The notes: generated by a model from the sequence alone, not told the origin. 64,000 nucleotides of DNA from Psoroptes ovis (GCA_002943765.1 PQWQ01000033.1:67001-131000), one strand, 5' to 3'. Counted from the first letter of the stretch, positions 1-12,278 are shown. Numbers and translations are program-made.

Positions 1-3000
1 GAAAAAAAATGCCAGTCTATTGCCTTTGATTTTTCTGAAAAAAGATGGCGATGTATAGCCTTTGATTTTTCTGAAAAAAATTGCCAGTCTATTGCCTTTG
101 ATTTTTGAAAAAAGATGGCGATGTATAGCCTTTGATTTTTTGAAAAAAAATGCCAGTCTATTGCCTTTGATTTTTCTGAAAAAATTGCCAGTCTATTGCC
201 TTTGATTTTTCTGAAAAAATTGCCAGTCTATTGCCTTTGATTTTTCTGAAAAAATTGCCAGTCTATTGCCTTTGTTTTTTGAAAAAAGATGGCGATGTAT
301 AGCCTTTGATTTTTCTAAAAAAATTGCCAGTCTATTGCCTTTGATTTTTCTGAAAAAAGATGGCGGTGTATAGCCTTTGATTTTTCTGAAAAAAATTGCC
401 AGTCTATTGCCTTTGATTTTTGAAAAAAGATGGCGGTGTATAGCCTTTGATTTTTCTGAAAAAAATTGGCAGTCTATTGCCTTTGATTTTTGAAAAAAAT
501 TGCCAGTCTATTGCCTTTGATTTTTCTGAAAAAATTGCCAGTCTATTGCCTTTGATTTTTGAAAAAAGATGGCGGTGTATAGCCTTTGATTTTTCTGAAA
601 AAAATTGCCAGTCTATTGCCTTTGATTTTTCTAAAAAAATTGCCAGTCTATTGCCTTTGATTTTTGAAAAAAATTGCCAGTCTATTGCCTTTGATTTTTC
701 TGAAAAAAGATGGCGATGTATAGCCTTTGATTTTTCTGAAAAAAATTGCCAGTCTATTGCCTTTGATTTTTGAAAAAAATTGCCAGTCTATTGCCTTTGA
801 TTTTTGAAAAAAGATGGTGATGTATAGCCTTTGATTTTTGAAAAAAGATGGTGATGTATAGCCTTTGATTTTTCTAAAAAAATTGCCAGTCTATTGCCTT
901 TGATTTTTGAAAAAAAATGCCAGTCTATTGCCTTTGATTTTTCTGAAAAAAGATGGCGATGTATAGCCTTTGATTTTTCTGAAAAAAATTGCCAGTCTAT
1001 TGCCTTTGATTTTTGAAAAAAGATGGCGATGTATAGCCTTTGATTTTTTGAAAAAAAATGCCAGTCTATTGCCTTTGATTTTTCTGAAAAAAGATGGCGG
1101 TGTATAGCCTTTGATTTTTCTGAAAAAAATTGCCAGTCTATTGCCTTTGATTTTTCTGAAAAAAGATGGCGATGTATAGCCTTTGATTTTTTGAAAAAAA
1201 TGCCAGTCTATTGCCTTTGATTTTTGAAAAAAATTGCCAGTCTATTGCCTTTGATTTTTGAAAAAATTGCCAGTCTATTGCCTTTGATTTTTGAAAAAAG
1301 ATGGTGATGTATAGCCTTTGATTTTTGAAAAAAGATGGTGATGTATAGCCTTTGATTTTTCTAAAAAAATTGCCAGTCTATTGCCTTTGATTTTTGAAAA
1401 AAAATGCCAGTCTATTGCCTTTGATTTTTCTGAAAAAAGATGGCGATGTATAGCCTTTGATTTTTCTGAAAAAAATTGCCAGTCTATTGCCTTTGATTTT
1501 TGAAAAAGATGGCGATGTATAGCCTTTGATTTTTTGAAAAAAAATGCCAGTCTATTGCCTTTGATTTTTCTGAAAAAATTGCCAGTCTATTGCCTTTGAT
1601 TTTTCTGAAAAAATTGCCAGTCTATTGCCTTTGATTTTCTGAAAAAATTGCCAGTCTATTGCCTTTGTTTTTTGAAAAAAGATGGCGTGTATAGCCTTTG
1701 ATTTTTCTAAAAAAATTGCCAGTCTATTGCCTTTGATTTTTGAAAAAAGATGGCGGTGTATAGCCTTTGATTTTTCTGAAAAAAATTGGCAGTCTATTGC
1801 CTTTGATTTTTGAAAAAAATTGCCAGTCTATTGCCTTTGATTTTTCTGAAAAAATTGCCAGTCTATTGCCTTTGATTTTTGAAAAAAGATGGCGGTGTAT
1901 AGCCTTTGATTTTTCTGAAAAAAATTGCCAGTCTATTGCCTTTGATTTTTCTAAAAAAATTGCCAGTCTATTGCCTTTGATTTTTGAAAAAAATTGCCAG
2001 TCTATTGCCTTTGATTTTCTGAAAAAGATGGCGATGTATAGCCTTTGATTTTTCTGAAAAAAATTGCCAGTCTATTGCCTTTGATTTTTGAAAAAAGATG
2101 GCGATGTATAGCCTTTGATTTTTTGAAAAAAAATGCCAGTCTATTGCCTTTGATTTTTCTGAAAAAATTGCCAGTCTATTGCCTTTGATTTTTCTGAAAA
2201 AATTGCCAGTCTATTGCCTTTGATTTTTGAAAAAAGATGGCGGTGTATAGCCTTTGATTTTTCTGAAAAAATTGCCAGTCTATTGCCTTTGATTTTTTTG
2301 AAAAAAGATGGCGATGTATAGACTTTGATTTTTCTAAAAAAAATTGCCAGTCTATTGCCTTTGATTTTTGAAAAAAGATGGTGATGTATAGCCTTTGATT
2401 TTTCTAAAAAAATTGCCAGTCTATTGCCTTTGATTTTTCTAAAAAAATTGCCAGTCTATTGCCTTTGATTTTTGAAAAAAATTGCCAGTCTATTGCCTTT
2501 GATTTTTCTGAAAAAAGATGGCGATGTATAGCCTTTGATTTTTCTGAAAAAAATTGCCAGTCTATTGCCTTTGATTTTTCTGAAAAAATTGCCAGTCTAT
2601 TGCCTTTGATTTTTCTGAAAAAATTGCCAGTCTATTGCCTTTGATTTTTGAAAAAAGATGGCGGTGTATAGCCTTTGATTTTTCTGAAAAAAATTGCCAG
2701 TCTATAGCCTTTGCTTTTTGAAAAAAGATGGCGATGTGTAGCCTTTGATTTTTTTGAAGAAAATTGCCAGTCTTTTGCCTTTGATTTTTCTGAAAAAAGA
2801 TGGCGATGTATAGCCTTTGATTTTTCTAAAAAAAATTGCCAGTCTATTGCCTTTGATTTTTGAAAAAAATGCCAGTCTATTGCCTTTGATTTTTCTAAAA
2901 AAAAATTGCCAGTCTATTGCCTTTGATTTTTGAAAAAAGATGGCGATGTATAGCCTTTGATTTTTTTGAAAAAAATTGCCAGTCTATTGCCTTTGATTTT

Positions 3001-3680
3001 TCTGAAAAAAGATGGCGATGTATAGCCTTTGATTTTTCTAAAGAAAATTGCCAGTCTATTGCCTTTGATTTTTCTGAAAAAATTGCCAGTCTATTGCCTT
3101 TGATTTTTGAAAAAAATGCCAGTCTATTGCCTTTGATTTTTCTAAAAAAAAATTGCCAGTCTATTGCCTTTGATTTTTGAAAAAAATTGCCAGTCTATTG
3201 CCTTTGATTTTTGAAAAAAGATGGCGATGTATAGCCTTTGATTTTTTTGAAAAAAATTGCCAGTCTATTGCCTTTGATTTTTCTGAAAAAAGATGGCGAT
3301 GTATAGCCTTTGATTTTTCTAAAGAAAATTGCCAGTCTATTGCCTTTGATTTTTCTGAAAAAATTGCCAGTCTATTGCCTTTGATTTTTGAAAAAAATGC
3401 CAGTCTATTGCCTTTGATTTTTCTAAAAAAAAATTGCCAGTCTATTGCCTTTGATTTTTGAAAAAAATGCCAGTCTATTGCCTTTGATTTTTCTAAAAAA
3501 AAATTGCCAGTCTATTGCCTTTGATTTTTGAAAAAAGATGGCGATGTATAGCCTTTGATTTTTTTGAAAAAAATTGCCAGTCTATTGCCTTTGATTTTTC
3601 TGAAAAAATTGCCAGTCTATTGCCTTTGATTTTTGAAAAAAGATGGCGATGTATAGCCTTTGATTTTTCTGAAAAAAATT
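1..3680. repeat. Satellite array of two alternating ~36 bp monomers
   Basis: Tandem array built from two related monomers. Monomer X has the core TTGCCAGTCTATTGCC and monomer Y the core GATGGCGATGTATAGCC (or GGCGGTG). Both are joined by the shared segment CTTTGATTTTT followed by C/T, GAAAAA spacers of variable length. X and Y occur in irregular order, but long stretches recur: the block near 431-680 is repeated near 1751-2000 (offset 1320), and the block from 2940 recurs at 3221 (offset 281). This indicates a higher-order repeat. The array is cut by the window start. Open frames up to 108 codons arise only because the monomers lack stops in one frame; they are not genes. Confidence 0.97.
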
Positions 3681-3712
3681 CATGAAAATCAAAGGCTATA
3701 GTCTTTGGAAAT
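3681..3712 (-). repeat. Inverted partial satellite monomer closing the array
   Basis: Directly after the last Y monomer the sequence GAAAATCAAAGGCTATAG appears, the reverse complement of the monomer segment CTATAGCCTTTGATTTTC. The array therefore ends in a small head-to-head inversion before unique AT-rich DNA begins. Confidence 0.7.
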
Positions 3713-5398
3713 TTTTGAAAATTTCGAAAAAATCTAAACTTTATAATCCAAATTTTAAATAATCAATCTATAATTTTGCCATGCAACAGATTTACTTGAC
3801 TATCAGCAATATAATCGTGACATATTTGGCAGCATTATGGATTGCATTATTCATTGAATATCCATTGATGGCACTGACAAAAATAATTTTAAAACTAACC
3901 TGAATCAAAAATTGTGTCCAATCAAAAGAAATCGGAAACAACAATATTCTCAAACATTTTAATGAATTTTCAAAGTTTTCAAAAATGAATAAATCATTAT
4001 TTTCTTTAATTTTAAATTGTATTTTTATTTATTTAAAAATTAAAAAAAAAAATGAAATAGTGGTATGACATTATTCAAATGATGAAAATAAAACAAAAAG
4101 AAAAAAAATGATCAGCAGCTTCAGCCAATTGAGAACAATGCGAATTCCATATCTTGTATGTCCAAGGGTTTATTATTCATTTGAGATTCCAGATGTTCGT
4201 ACTTTGATTAATTTTGAAATGTTATTTTGATAGTTCAATTGATAATTATACTTGATTTATTGAATTGAATTATGGATTATTATTGATTGATAAAGCAATA
4301 AAATGAATTATTATTTATATTGAATTTTGAATCAGATTAATTAATTAACCTGACATTAATAATTATGATAATAATAATAATTTTAAGAAAATTCAAATAT
4401 TTTTGGGAATAAATTCAAACAATAATTTCACTGTTAAGGAATAAATAAGGAATCGAAATTTTGAATGAAAAAAAAGTGTTATTTATATTTGAAAAAATAG
4501 TTTTGAACGGGAATAGTGATTAAATAAATGAATATTGTGATAGTAAATATTCAAATAGTAAATATATTCAAAGTCTTCATCTTTTTTTAATGAAAATAAT
4601 TATATCAAAATATTCATATATCAAATATTTAAATAAATCAAAAATAATTATATATTCAAAAATATAATCTCAACATTTATATCATTAAAAAATCACCTTT
4701 TCACAGATTCAATTTTCTCAGTCGGTAGACGTGTATTATTGATAATATATGAAAACACAATTCGAAAATAATTTGATTATTTTTTCAAATGAAAAAAATT
4801 GATTTTGATTGATTAAAATATATGCATTTAAAAATTAAATAAATAAATTATCCAAAATATTATTCGAGCGATACTCACGTCACAATTTAAATGTTTTAAA
4901 ATATATAAAAAATTATTATAATAAATAATTATCAAAGATAAAAATATCAAATAAATATAAGGTATTGCAAAATTCATATAACAATAAATAATCAAATATC
5001 CAAAAAAGACAATTATTAGGTTGTCCCAAAAGTTCTTGCCGATTTTTTCATGATTTTCCAACGATATAACCGGCAAAAACTTTGTGCACAACCTAATACA
5101 ATTGTAAGCCTTAAACAAATATAATGCTATCTATGCAAATAATTCCCCTAAATAATAAAATCCTAGCAAATACTTGAGAATCTCTAAAATAATCATCAAA
5201 TTTAGCAATATCAAAAAATAAATCCGACTGTTTTAGAAAAATTATCAATCGGGTAAAATATAAATTCGAACCTTTCAATGGATAAATTGATCAGTGAAAA
5301 AAGAATTGACAATTTATCATTTTGTACAAACTGATTATAAGAGGATTTGGGAGTGAAAAGGAATGAAAAATATGAAAAAATATTTACCTTAATATTTC
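3713..5398. other. AT-rich intergenic DNA
   Basis: Unique, very AT-rich sequence between the satellite and the KH-domain gene. It holds one foldback element (5016-5096). I see no convincing coding exon or RNA gene; the open frame at 4828-5118 runs through the foldback element and has no recognisable domain. Confidence 0.7.
5016..5096. mobile_element. MITE family 1, type B (foldback)
   Basis: Near-symmetric copy: GGTTGTCCCAAAAGTTCTTG at the left, complement at the right with GTGCACAACC, flanked by AT/TA. The only copy left of 18.7 kb. Confidence 0.85.
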
Positions 5399-7585
5399 TT
5401 ATTTTGGCGACTTGTCATTATGAGAATTATGACTATTGTTTTCGCTATCTTTACTGTTATTATTCGTACTTTGTGCTTTAGCCGATTTATATTCTTTCAA
5501 TTTTTGTTCAAATGCTTCAGCTTCTTTATGCATTCCACATGCTTTATAATATTCAATCCATTGTTGATAAACAGCTTCATTATCTTGTCCAGATGATGAT
5601 GATGCTGCTGCGGCCCATGCTTGTTGTTGCTGAGGATCAGCAGCAGCAGCAGTAGATGATACACCACCGTTTGCTTGTGGATAATATTGTGCATAGTAAG
5701 CGGCCCACATTGCATACTGGTCCTGTACAGATTTTGCTATGGTTGAAAAAATGAAAGAAGACCAATTATTGAAGCAATCAAAGGGTTTTCAATTTATGAT
5801 TGCCTAAGAGAAATTCATTAAGCTTCAATTAATTTGGCACAAGTTTGACACCAAATAGACAAAAATTGAATGGGTTCTATTTGGCTCTAATGCTGTGCAA
5901 ACACAATTAATCAACAATTAGTAGTACAACTTACGATCAGAAGATGCTTGTGGCCAGTAATACTGTGATTGACCAAGTTGATTTGCATAAATTTGATTGG
6001 TTAAATAGCCATATTGTCCATCAGCAGTGCCGGCCGCTGCTGCTGCATACATTGGATTATTGGCTAAGGTATTCAAAATGACTGTTGCATGTCCACCAAC
6101 TTTATCGGTGACCAATTGTTGAGCATATGTTATTTTGTCGGCCGTACCACGAATAATGAAACATTTTTCATCATTATCCGAATGAAAATTCTTGTCCAAT
6201 TCAATATTACAGCCTGATTGCTGCTTTAGCACACGAATTGTTTCACCTCCACGGCCAATCACGGTGCCTGTTCTAGAGGTAGGTACTACTAATCTAATTT
6301 CATCGATTGAACCCTAAAAAATGAAAAAAAATCATTAATAATAAATGATTAACCCAGAATGAATTTACTTACCTGTCCACCAGTCACTGTATCGATTATT
6401 TCTTTGACCATATCCAAGGCTCTGTTCAAACATTCTTGTGTACCAGTAAATTGACAAATTTTATTTCCTTGTGCATCAACTTTGGTCGTATCGAATTGTA
6501 CTTTACAACCGGAATCGGCTTGTATTTTTCGTATGGTTTCACCACCTTTTCCAATGACTAAACCGATCAGCTGTGGTGATACTGGATATTCAAAATATGT
6601 TATTCGAGATGAACCATATTCATTTAATGGGGTAAATAATTTATTATTCATATTATTATTGCTTGAATTTGAATTATTCATATTATTATTTTTAGCCATT
6701 CGATTTGCTAATTCCAGTTCTTTTTCAACCAATAAATCGTGTACTAATTGTTTGGCAAGATCAACTTTATCTGGTTGACCACTGATTCTCAGTTGTTTAT
6801 CACGTTCACCTGCTTCGATTGTTTCTTGATGTACAACCATTTTGGCACCTGATCGTTCCTAGTGATCATCAAAACACAATCAAATGAAATAATTTCGAAT
6901 AATACAAATTAAGGGGCACTTTACCTGTAAATTCCTGATCATTTCACCACCTTTACCAATGACAAAACCGACTTTATTACCAGGTATCATAAGATCGAGT
7001 ATTTTTTCCCCGTTAATAATTGTGCCATTCAAATACAATTGATCTTTGGTCGGTTTGATGGTGTTTGTATTTTTCATGGCCGATAATTTGGATCCAACTT
7101 TTGAAAGGTTATAGTTTTTAAAAGATTACAGCAGAATTTTCAAACAAAATCAATGATTTTACAACTTACGATCAATTTTTTTGACATCTGGACTAAATTC
7201 AGTATCTAAATAAACGGGAAAAATGTAATGAGATCTACTATCAAACTCCATCTATCATGATCCAAGAATGGCGTTAGCGAACCCTCATTGAATTATTTAG
7301 CATTCTTAGGAATTCAAAATGGTTAAATCGGCAATCTTTTAAATGCCAATCTATCCATCAATGAATGCTAATCAAAGAACAAAATTATCACAACCAGACT
7401 TACCATCTTCGTTGGGCCTTTTGATTCCTGAAGTTCCACTCCCACCACCACTGCTAGGATGAGTAATACGTGCAGCAAGCTATTTTTCAAAATGAATTTA
7501 AAATTAATTGATCACAATCACTTGGGTCAGCAATTACCTGTCTAGCTCGTGATACTGCTTCTTGGTATGCATTATTTGATTCCAT
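5399..7585 (-). CDS. KH-domain RNA/ssDNA-binding protein, FUBP/KSRP/PSI family
   Basis: Seven exons by GT/AG junctions that keep frame: 7538-7585, 7404-7479, 7170-7205, 6925-7097, 6373-6858, 5935-6313, 5399-5736; 511 aa. The start MESNNAYQEAVSRARQ resembles the FUBP N-terminus, followed by a KRPNED basic patch. Three KH domains carry GxxG loops: IGKGGE near residues 100-105, IGKGGE near 213-218 and IGRGGE near 292-297. The C-terminus has a Tyr-rich region and a QWIEYYKACGMHKEAEAFEQ motif (about 450-475), as in the C-terminal motifs of FUBP and Drosophila PSI. Family members bind pre-mRNA or ssDNA in the nucleus and act in splicing, decay or transcription. The vertebrate proteins and PSI have four KH domains; the first seems absent here. 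A loss, or an exon I missed, are both possible. Confidence 0.93.
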
Positions 7586-8573
7586 TATTTATGAGACAAA
7601 TGAATTGATAGAAATTCTTACAAGAATTTCTAAATAATGTCAAAATTCAATCGAAACAATAGCCTTCAAATCACAAATTGACTTTTGAACACACTAACCA
7701 CACCACATCGCTTTACTCAAATAAACAATAACTCAATTTGAAAGCTATTTACACCCTTAGTGGTGTTATCAAGTGGAAATAGTTTCATTGGGGCTAATTG
7801 ATAGTGAAATTAAAAATTGGGTCAATCAAATCAAAAACACTGGAAGATTTGAATATGATCAAATTAATACATTAATCAATTGATTAATCAATGTATTGAT
7901 CTCATAATAATCAGAAGCTATTTGATATCAAATAAAACCAGCCAGAAAAATGATTTAGTCAAGACTTTGGATCGATTCAAATCAATTGATAATTGATATT
8001 GGGCTGAATCTGAACATACAGACATCTCATTTTGGAAAATTTTTGAACAAAAACAATGTGATTTGCTTTTGAATAAACGAAATTGCAATAATTGAAAATC
8101 ATTAAAATAAAGAGAAGTAAATGCTGCCGAACACACTTGAAGAACACACAAGAAGATTGCGAAAGAGTCCTTTATCTCAAATAAAACATTGGAAAATTGT
8201 GGAGATAAATAAGTTTGCACAATCGATATCATTATCATTTCTAGTTTATTTTTGAATTTGAATTGAATTGTTCATTACTTCACAAGTGTTTCGAACATCA
8301 TCTTGAACGCATATCATTTAACGAGAAATCACTAAATCAGCAAAAATTTCCAATTAAAATAACAACTGATTGTCCAAATAGAATCGTCAACCCGATAATC
8401 AGCACCAATTTACTTAATTATTTGACAAATCATCCATATTTCGATTGTTTCAACCAATATTTGTCATGATAAGTCACTTGATGTCTGTTTAAACGAATGA
8501 TGTTCAGCGAATGTTTGCCGATTTATGAAACAAAAACAAATAATTTTGATTGAAATTCAAAATCAAAATCAAA
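7586..8573. other. Divergent promoter region, KH gene / FATP gene
   Basis: About 990 bp between two head-to-head start codons, so it must hold both promoters and 5' UTRs. It contains a perfect 16 bp palindrome at 7872-7887 (half site TTAATCAA) inside a longer ATTA-rich stretch. No transposable element copy is seen. Open frames here lack coding character. Confidence 0.6.
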
Positions 8574-11138
8574 ATGTCTAAACCCGAATCATCAATATGC
8601 GAAGCAATATCAACATTACCAATGAATATATTAACGAAACAATGCAATAAACATTTGTTTCATTGGATGATGATTGGTTCATTAAGTTTAATGACATTAT
8701 ATCGATGGACAGCATCAGTAGTTTTATCCATAGTGGTTGCAATTTTATACCTTATTTATTCATTTTCTGGTTTCTATTTGTATGGATACATTGTATTGAT
8801 GACCGTTTATCGTGATGCAATGTAAGTTTAAGCATTTGTTTGTTTTGATTTATTCAATTCACAAAAACAATGACGAAATCGGCAAATGTAGGTCAATTTA
8901 GTTTAATTGTTAATTATTTAATTTGCAAGACACTTTTACTGCAAAAACATTGATGCAATGATGGCCAAGGTCTTTGTGTTTTCTAATGCGAGATTATTGA
9001 TTTTGTTTTTCAAGCTTTCGAATCTATTTATATCCCCCAAAAAACAAGTTTCAGGCCATGACTTTATTGATTAATACATTTTTTGTTTAATTTGTTACAA
9101 AACAGAAGTTTATTACGATTTATACGTACACAAATCTATCTTTATTGGATGCGTCATTTGGATCGTTCAGTACCCAAGATATTTCAATCGAAATGTTCCG
9201 ATAATCCGGATAAAGTATTATTCCATTATTTGGATCAACAGTTAACATTTAGACAGGTGGATGAATTTTCTAATCGTATCGCCAATTATTTCATTTCAAA
9301 AGGTTTTCAAAAAGGTGATGAAGTAGCATTGTTTATGGAAAATCGTCCCGAATATATTGCTATTTGGCTTGGCTTAGCTAAAGCTGGTATTGTTACGGCT
9401 TTGATTAATAATAATCAACGTATGAAACCCTTGATACATTCAATCATCGTTATCAAATGTAAAGCAATCATATTTAGTTCGGAACTATTCCAAGGTAAGT
9501 CAGTCAATCAGCAACTTGGTCACTGAATTTCATTTGAAATCTTGCTCCCTTGACAGCTGTCGACAACATTCGTGATGATTTAGATAATAATATTCAATTC
9601 TATTGTTTCAATAATGATAATAATAACCTTGAAAATCAATTCAACGATGATCATCATTGCTTTTATGAAGATTTAAATGCAGGAATTGAATCGATGTCTT
9701 GTGAACCACCACAAGAAACAATTGATTCCATTTCTTTTGATGGTAATTGGTTTATGGATAATTTTGATTTAAGACTAATCCTATTCATATATTCGAATTT
9801 AGATCGTTTACTTTACATTTATACATCTGGCACTGAAGGATTACCGAAAGCAGCCATAATTAAAAATAGTCGATTCATATATATGGGCGCTGCAACACGT
9901 TTTATGCTCAATTTTCATTCAGATGATATATTTTATTGCTGTTTACCGTTATATCATTTAGCTGGTGGAACCATTGGTGTTTGCCAAGCACTTGTATTTG
10001 GGAATACACTTGCAATTCGTAACAAATTTTCTGCTTCGAATTTTTGGAAAGATTGTGTTAAATATGATTGTACAGTGAGTGTCTGATGAATCATATGACT
10101 GATCAGCAAGTAATTAATCATTTTTCCAACAGATTGCGCAGTATATTGGAGAAATTTGCCGATATCTGCTGTCTCAACCAGAATCAATTTATGATCGTTC
10201 ACATCGGATTCGATTGATGTTTGGTAACGGACTCAGGCAAAAAATTTGGAATGATTTCGTTAATCGTTTCGATATCAAACAAATTGGTGAATTGTATGGT
10301 TCAACTGAAGGCAATGCCAATATGAGTAAGTCCTTATTTTCATTGTTCCAGGCCTTTTCATTAATTTTTTATCCTCTAAATAATCAAAGTTAATGTGGAC
10401 AATAAAGAAGGAGCCTGTGGTTTCATATCACAAATTGCACCATCCATTTATCCAGCCCGATTGATCCGAGTCGATGAAAATACGGGCAAACCACTGCGTG
10501 ATAAGAATGGTCTTTGTATTTGTGTTCGACCAGGTGAAACTGGAGAATTCGTTGGTAAAATCACTTCGAATCCAAGTCGTGCATTTGATGGTTATGCAAG
10601 CAAAGAAGCAACACAAAAGAAAATTATTCACGATGTTTTTCGTAAAGGTGATTGTGCATTCGCTTCTGGCGATTTATTGACTATGGACATATTCGGTTAT
10701 ATTTATTTCAAAGATCGTTGTGGTGATACATTCAGATGGAAAGGCGAAAATGTTTCGACCACCGAATTAGAGGCTGTGATCAGTGATACATTAAATTTAG
10801 CCGATTGTATCGTTTATGGAGTAACCATTCCTGGATGTGAAGGCCGTGCTGGAATGGCTGCCATCCTGGACAAAGATCATACAGTCAATGTAAATGATTT
10901 ATTGAAAAAGCTACGTCAAAAAGTGCCCATATTCGCGATTCCAGTATTTATTCGTCTTGTGGATCAGCTAGAATCCACATCCACACATAAATTGCCAAAA
11001 GTTGCATTCCGTAAACAAGGATTCGATGTAAATCTAATCAAAGATCCATTATATTTTTTTGATTCGAAAAATTTTCAGTACATACCGCTAGACATTAACT
11101 TGTATCATCAAATTGTTGACAATCGAATTAGCCTCTAA
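8574..11138 (+). CDS. Long-chain fatty acid transport protein / acyl-CoA synthetase (FATP, SLC27A family)
   Basis: Five exons: 8574-8821, 9106-9494, 9557-10074, 10133-10325, 10390-11138; all junctions GT/AG and in frame, 698 aa. The first ATG with a CAAAATG context is chosen. Exon 1 encodes hydrophobic segments (about residues 35-80), as expected for a membrane-anchored FATP. The AMP-binding loop IYTSGTEGLPKA (about 299-310) differs from the usual TSGTTGLPK by Glu for Thr. The second adenylate motif YGSTEGNAN (about 440) and the FATP motif around YFKDRCGDTFRWKGENVSTT (about 554-573) are present. Members activate long or very long chain fatty acids to CoA esters, coupling uptake to metabolism at plasma membrane, ER or peroxisome. 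An Asn/Asp-rich insertion (about 215-270) precedes the AMP-binding loop. The paralogue within FATP1-6 cannot be told. Confidence 0.95.
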
Positions 11139-11248
11139 TTATTGTCTGTGATATTTCTGAGTAATTTTAGTTATATTATTTTGCCATGTATTATTTTATT
11201 TAACAATATTAAATATTAATCAATCGAATTAAATGAACATTTCTTAAA

Positions 11249-11992
11249 TCATAAATTATAGAGACCAGGGAACCAATAAATAGTCGCTTGGCCACATCCA
11301 GGTTCATCCAACCATACGACTGCATCCATGGTCAGGTCATTCAATGCTTTTTCAGCACGATTTCTTTGCCAACCAAGTTTATCAATCAAATCGTTAACCG
11401 TAACATGACCATCTGATTCTTGAGCCAATTTGACCACTTCGTTTTGATCCATATTCAATTCACTGGACAGAGATTGAACGACATAAGTATCTTTACATTT
11501 GACCAGCTCAATTCCAGTGCCAAGTGTTGACATTTTTTCGATTGCTTTGACAATATCATCTTGAACAATGTCAGCATCTGATTTCGTAGTTGCAGCTCTT
11601 GTTTTAAGTAAACGTTTATACAGTTCTTCAATAGTCATAATGCCTCCAGTACGATGATTTAAGGCAACACATATTTCAGTGATTTGTACAGCTAATTCAT
11701 AGTAAATATCACCAACACCAAGCATTTTGGTGAAAAAATTTGTACTCGAATACAACGGGTCGACGCCAATGTTTGAACACATTTTCTGGAATGCACGACG
11801 AAAATTCGGATTCCTTTTGATATCCTTCTTATGGTTCACGGCAAAGTCTTGAAGTTTCTCTCGAAAAGTTTCAAATTGTTGTGACAGTTTTTCCAGCTGT
11901 TCTTTGGCTATTGTTGCACTCATTTCTTGATATTTGGCATCAATTTTTTGTTGCCGATGTATGGCACCAACTCCTAGGCCTCTTCGCCGCAT
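11249..11992 (-). CDS. SNF8: Vacuolar-sorting protein SNF8 / VPS22 (ESCRT-II, EAP30)
   Basis: Single-exon gene of 247 aa, close to the ~250-260 aa of animal SNF8. The N-terminus MRRRGLGVGAIHRQ and the block FRRAFQKMCSNIGVDPLYS are hallmarks of the family. An N-terminal coiled segment (about 20-60) is followed by the two winged-helix domains typical of ESCRT-II subunits. SNF8 joins VPS25 and VPS36 in the ESCRT-II complex, which acts on endosomes in sorting ubiquitinated membrane proteins into multivesicular bodies. The gene lies tail to tail with the FATP gene, only 110 bp between stop codons, and shares its strand with Arp1 upstream. No intron is seen, unlike most genes here. Confidence 0.96.
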   Translation of the reverse strand: MRRRGLGVGAIHRQQKIDAKYQEMSATIAKEQLEKLSQQFETFREKLQDFAVNHKKDIKRNPNFRRAFQKMCSNIGVDPLYSSTNFFTKMLGVGDIYYELAVQITEICVALNHRTGGIMTIEELYKRLLKTRAATTKSDADIVQDDIVKAIEKMSTLGTGIELVKCKDTYVVQSLSSELNMDQNEVVKLAQESDGHVTVNDLIDKLGWQRNRAEKALNDLTMDAVVWLDEPGCGQATIYWFPGLYNL

Positions 11993-12278
11993 TTTTTATT
12001 CAAATTTCTATTGATTCAACGAACAATTAACAAATATCAATCACAAAATAACCAAAATCAAATTCAACAGCTGATTATCATAAACAAAATAAACATTCAT
12101 AAGCGCCATCTAGTGGCGCAGAATTTAAGTAAAAAACTTTGCCAATTTTAATTGATCAATCGAATTGTGGTGGTGAAATTAATTAATTAATTAATAAAAA
12201 ATAATTAAATGTAAATTAGTTATGTGTACACTCTGATGATAATCAGTTATATCAAAACTATAGGTTGAATGACTTCTT
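11993..12278. other. Intergenic, SNF8 promoter / Arp1 3' end
   Basis: 286 bp between two genes on the minus strand. It must hold the Arp1 3' UTR and the SNF8 promoter. The notable content is a CTCF-like motif at 12103-12116, 111 bp upstream of the SNF8 start codon. Confidence 0.6.
12103..12116 (-). promoter_or_regulatory. CTCF-core-like motif
   Basis: On the minus strand the sequence reads CCACTAGATGGCGC, which fits the degenerate bilaterian CTCF core CCASYAGRKGGCRS at all 14 positions. It sits in an otherwise AT-rich spacer and is part of a local inverted repeat (GCGCCA-TCTAG-TGGCGC, 12103-12119). Binding is not shown by sequence alone. Confidence 0.5.

Noticed and set aside
447..3461. Five open frames of 61-108 codons encoding repeats such as CQSIAFDFSEK
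   Set aside because: They are translations of the satellite monomers, change frame with spacer length and have no start, splice or codon evidence.
8263..8469. Open frame between the KH and FATP genes
   Set aside because: Short, no similarity that I recognise, lies in the shared promoter region.
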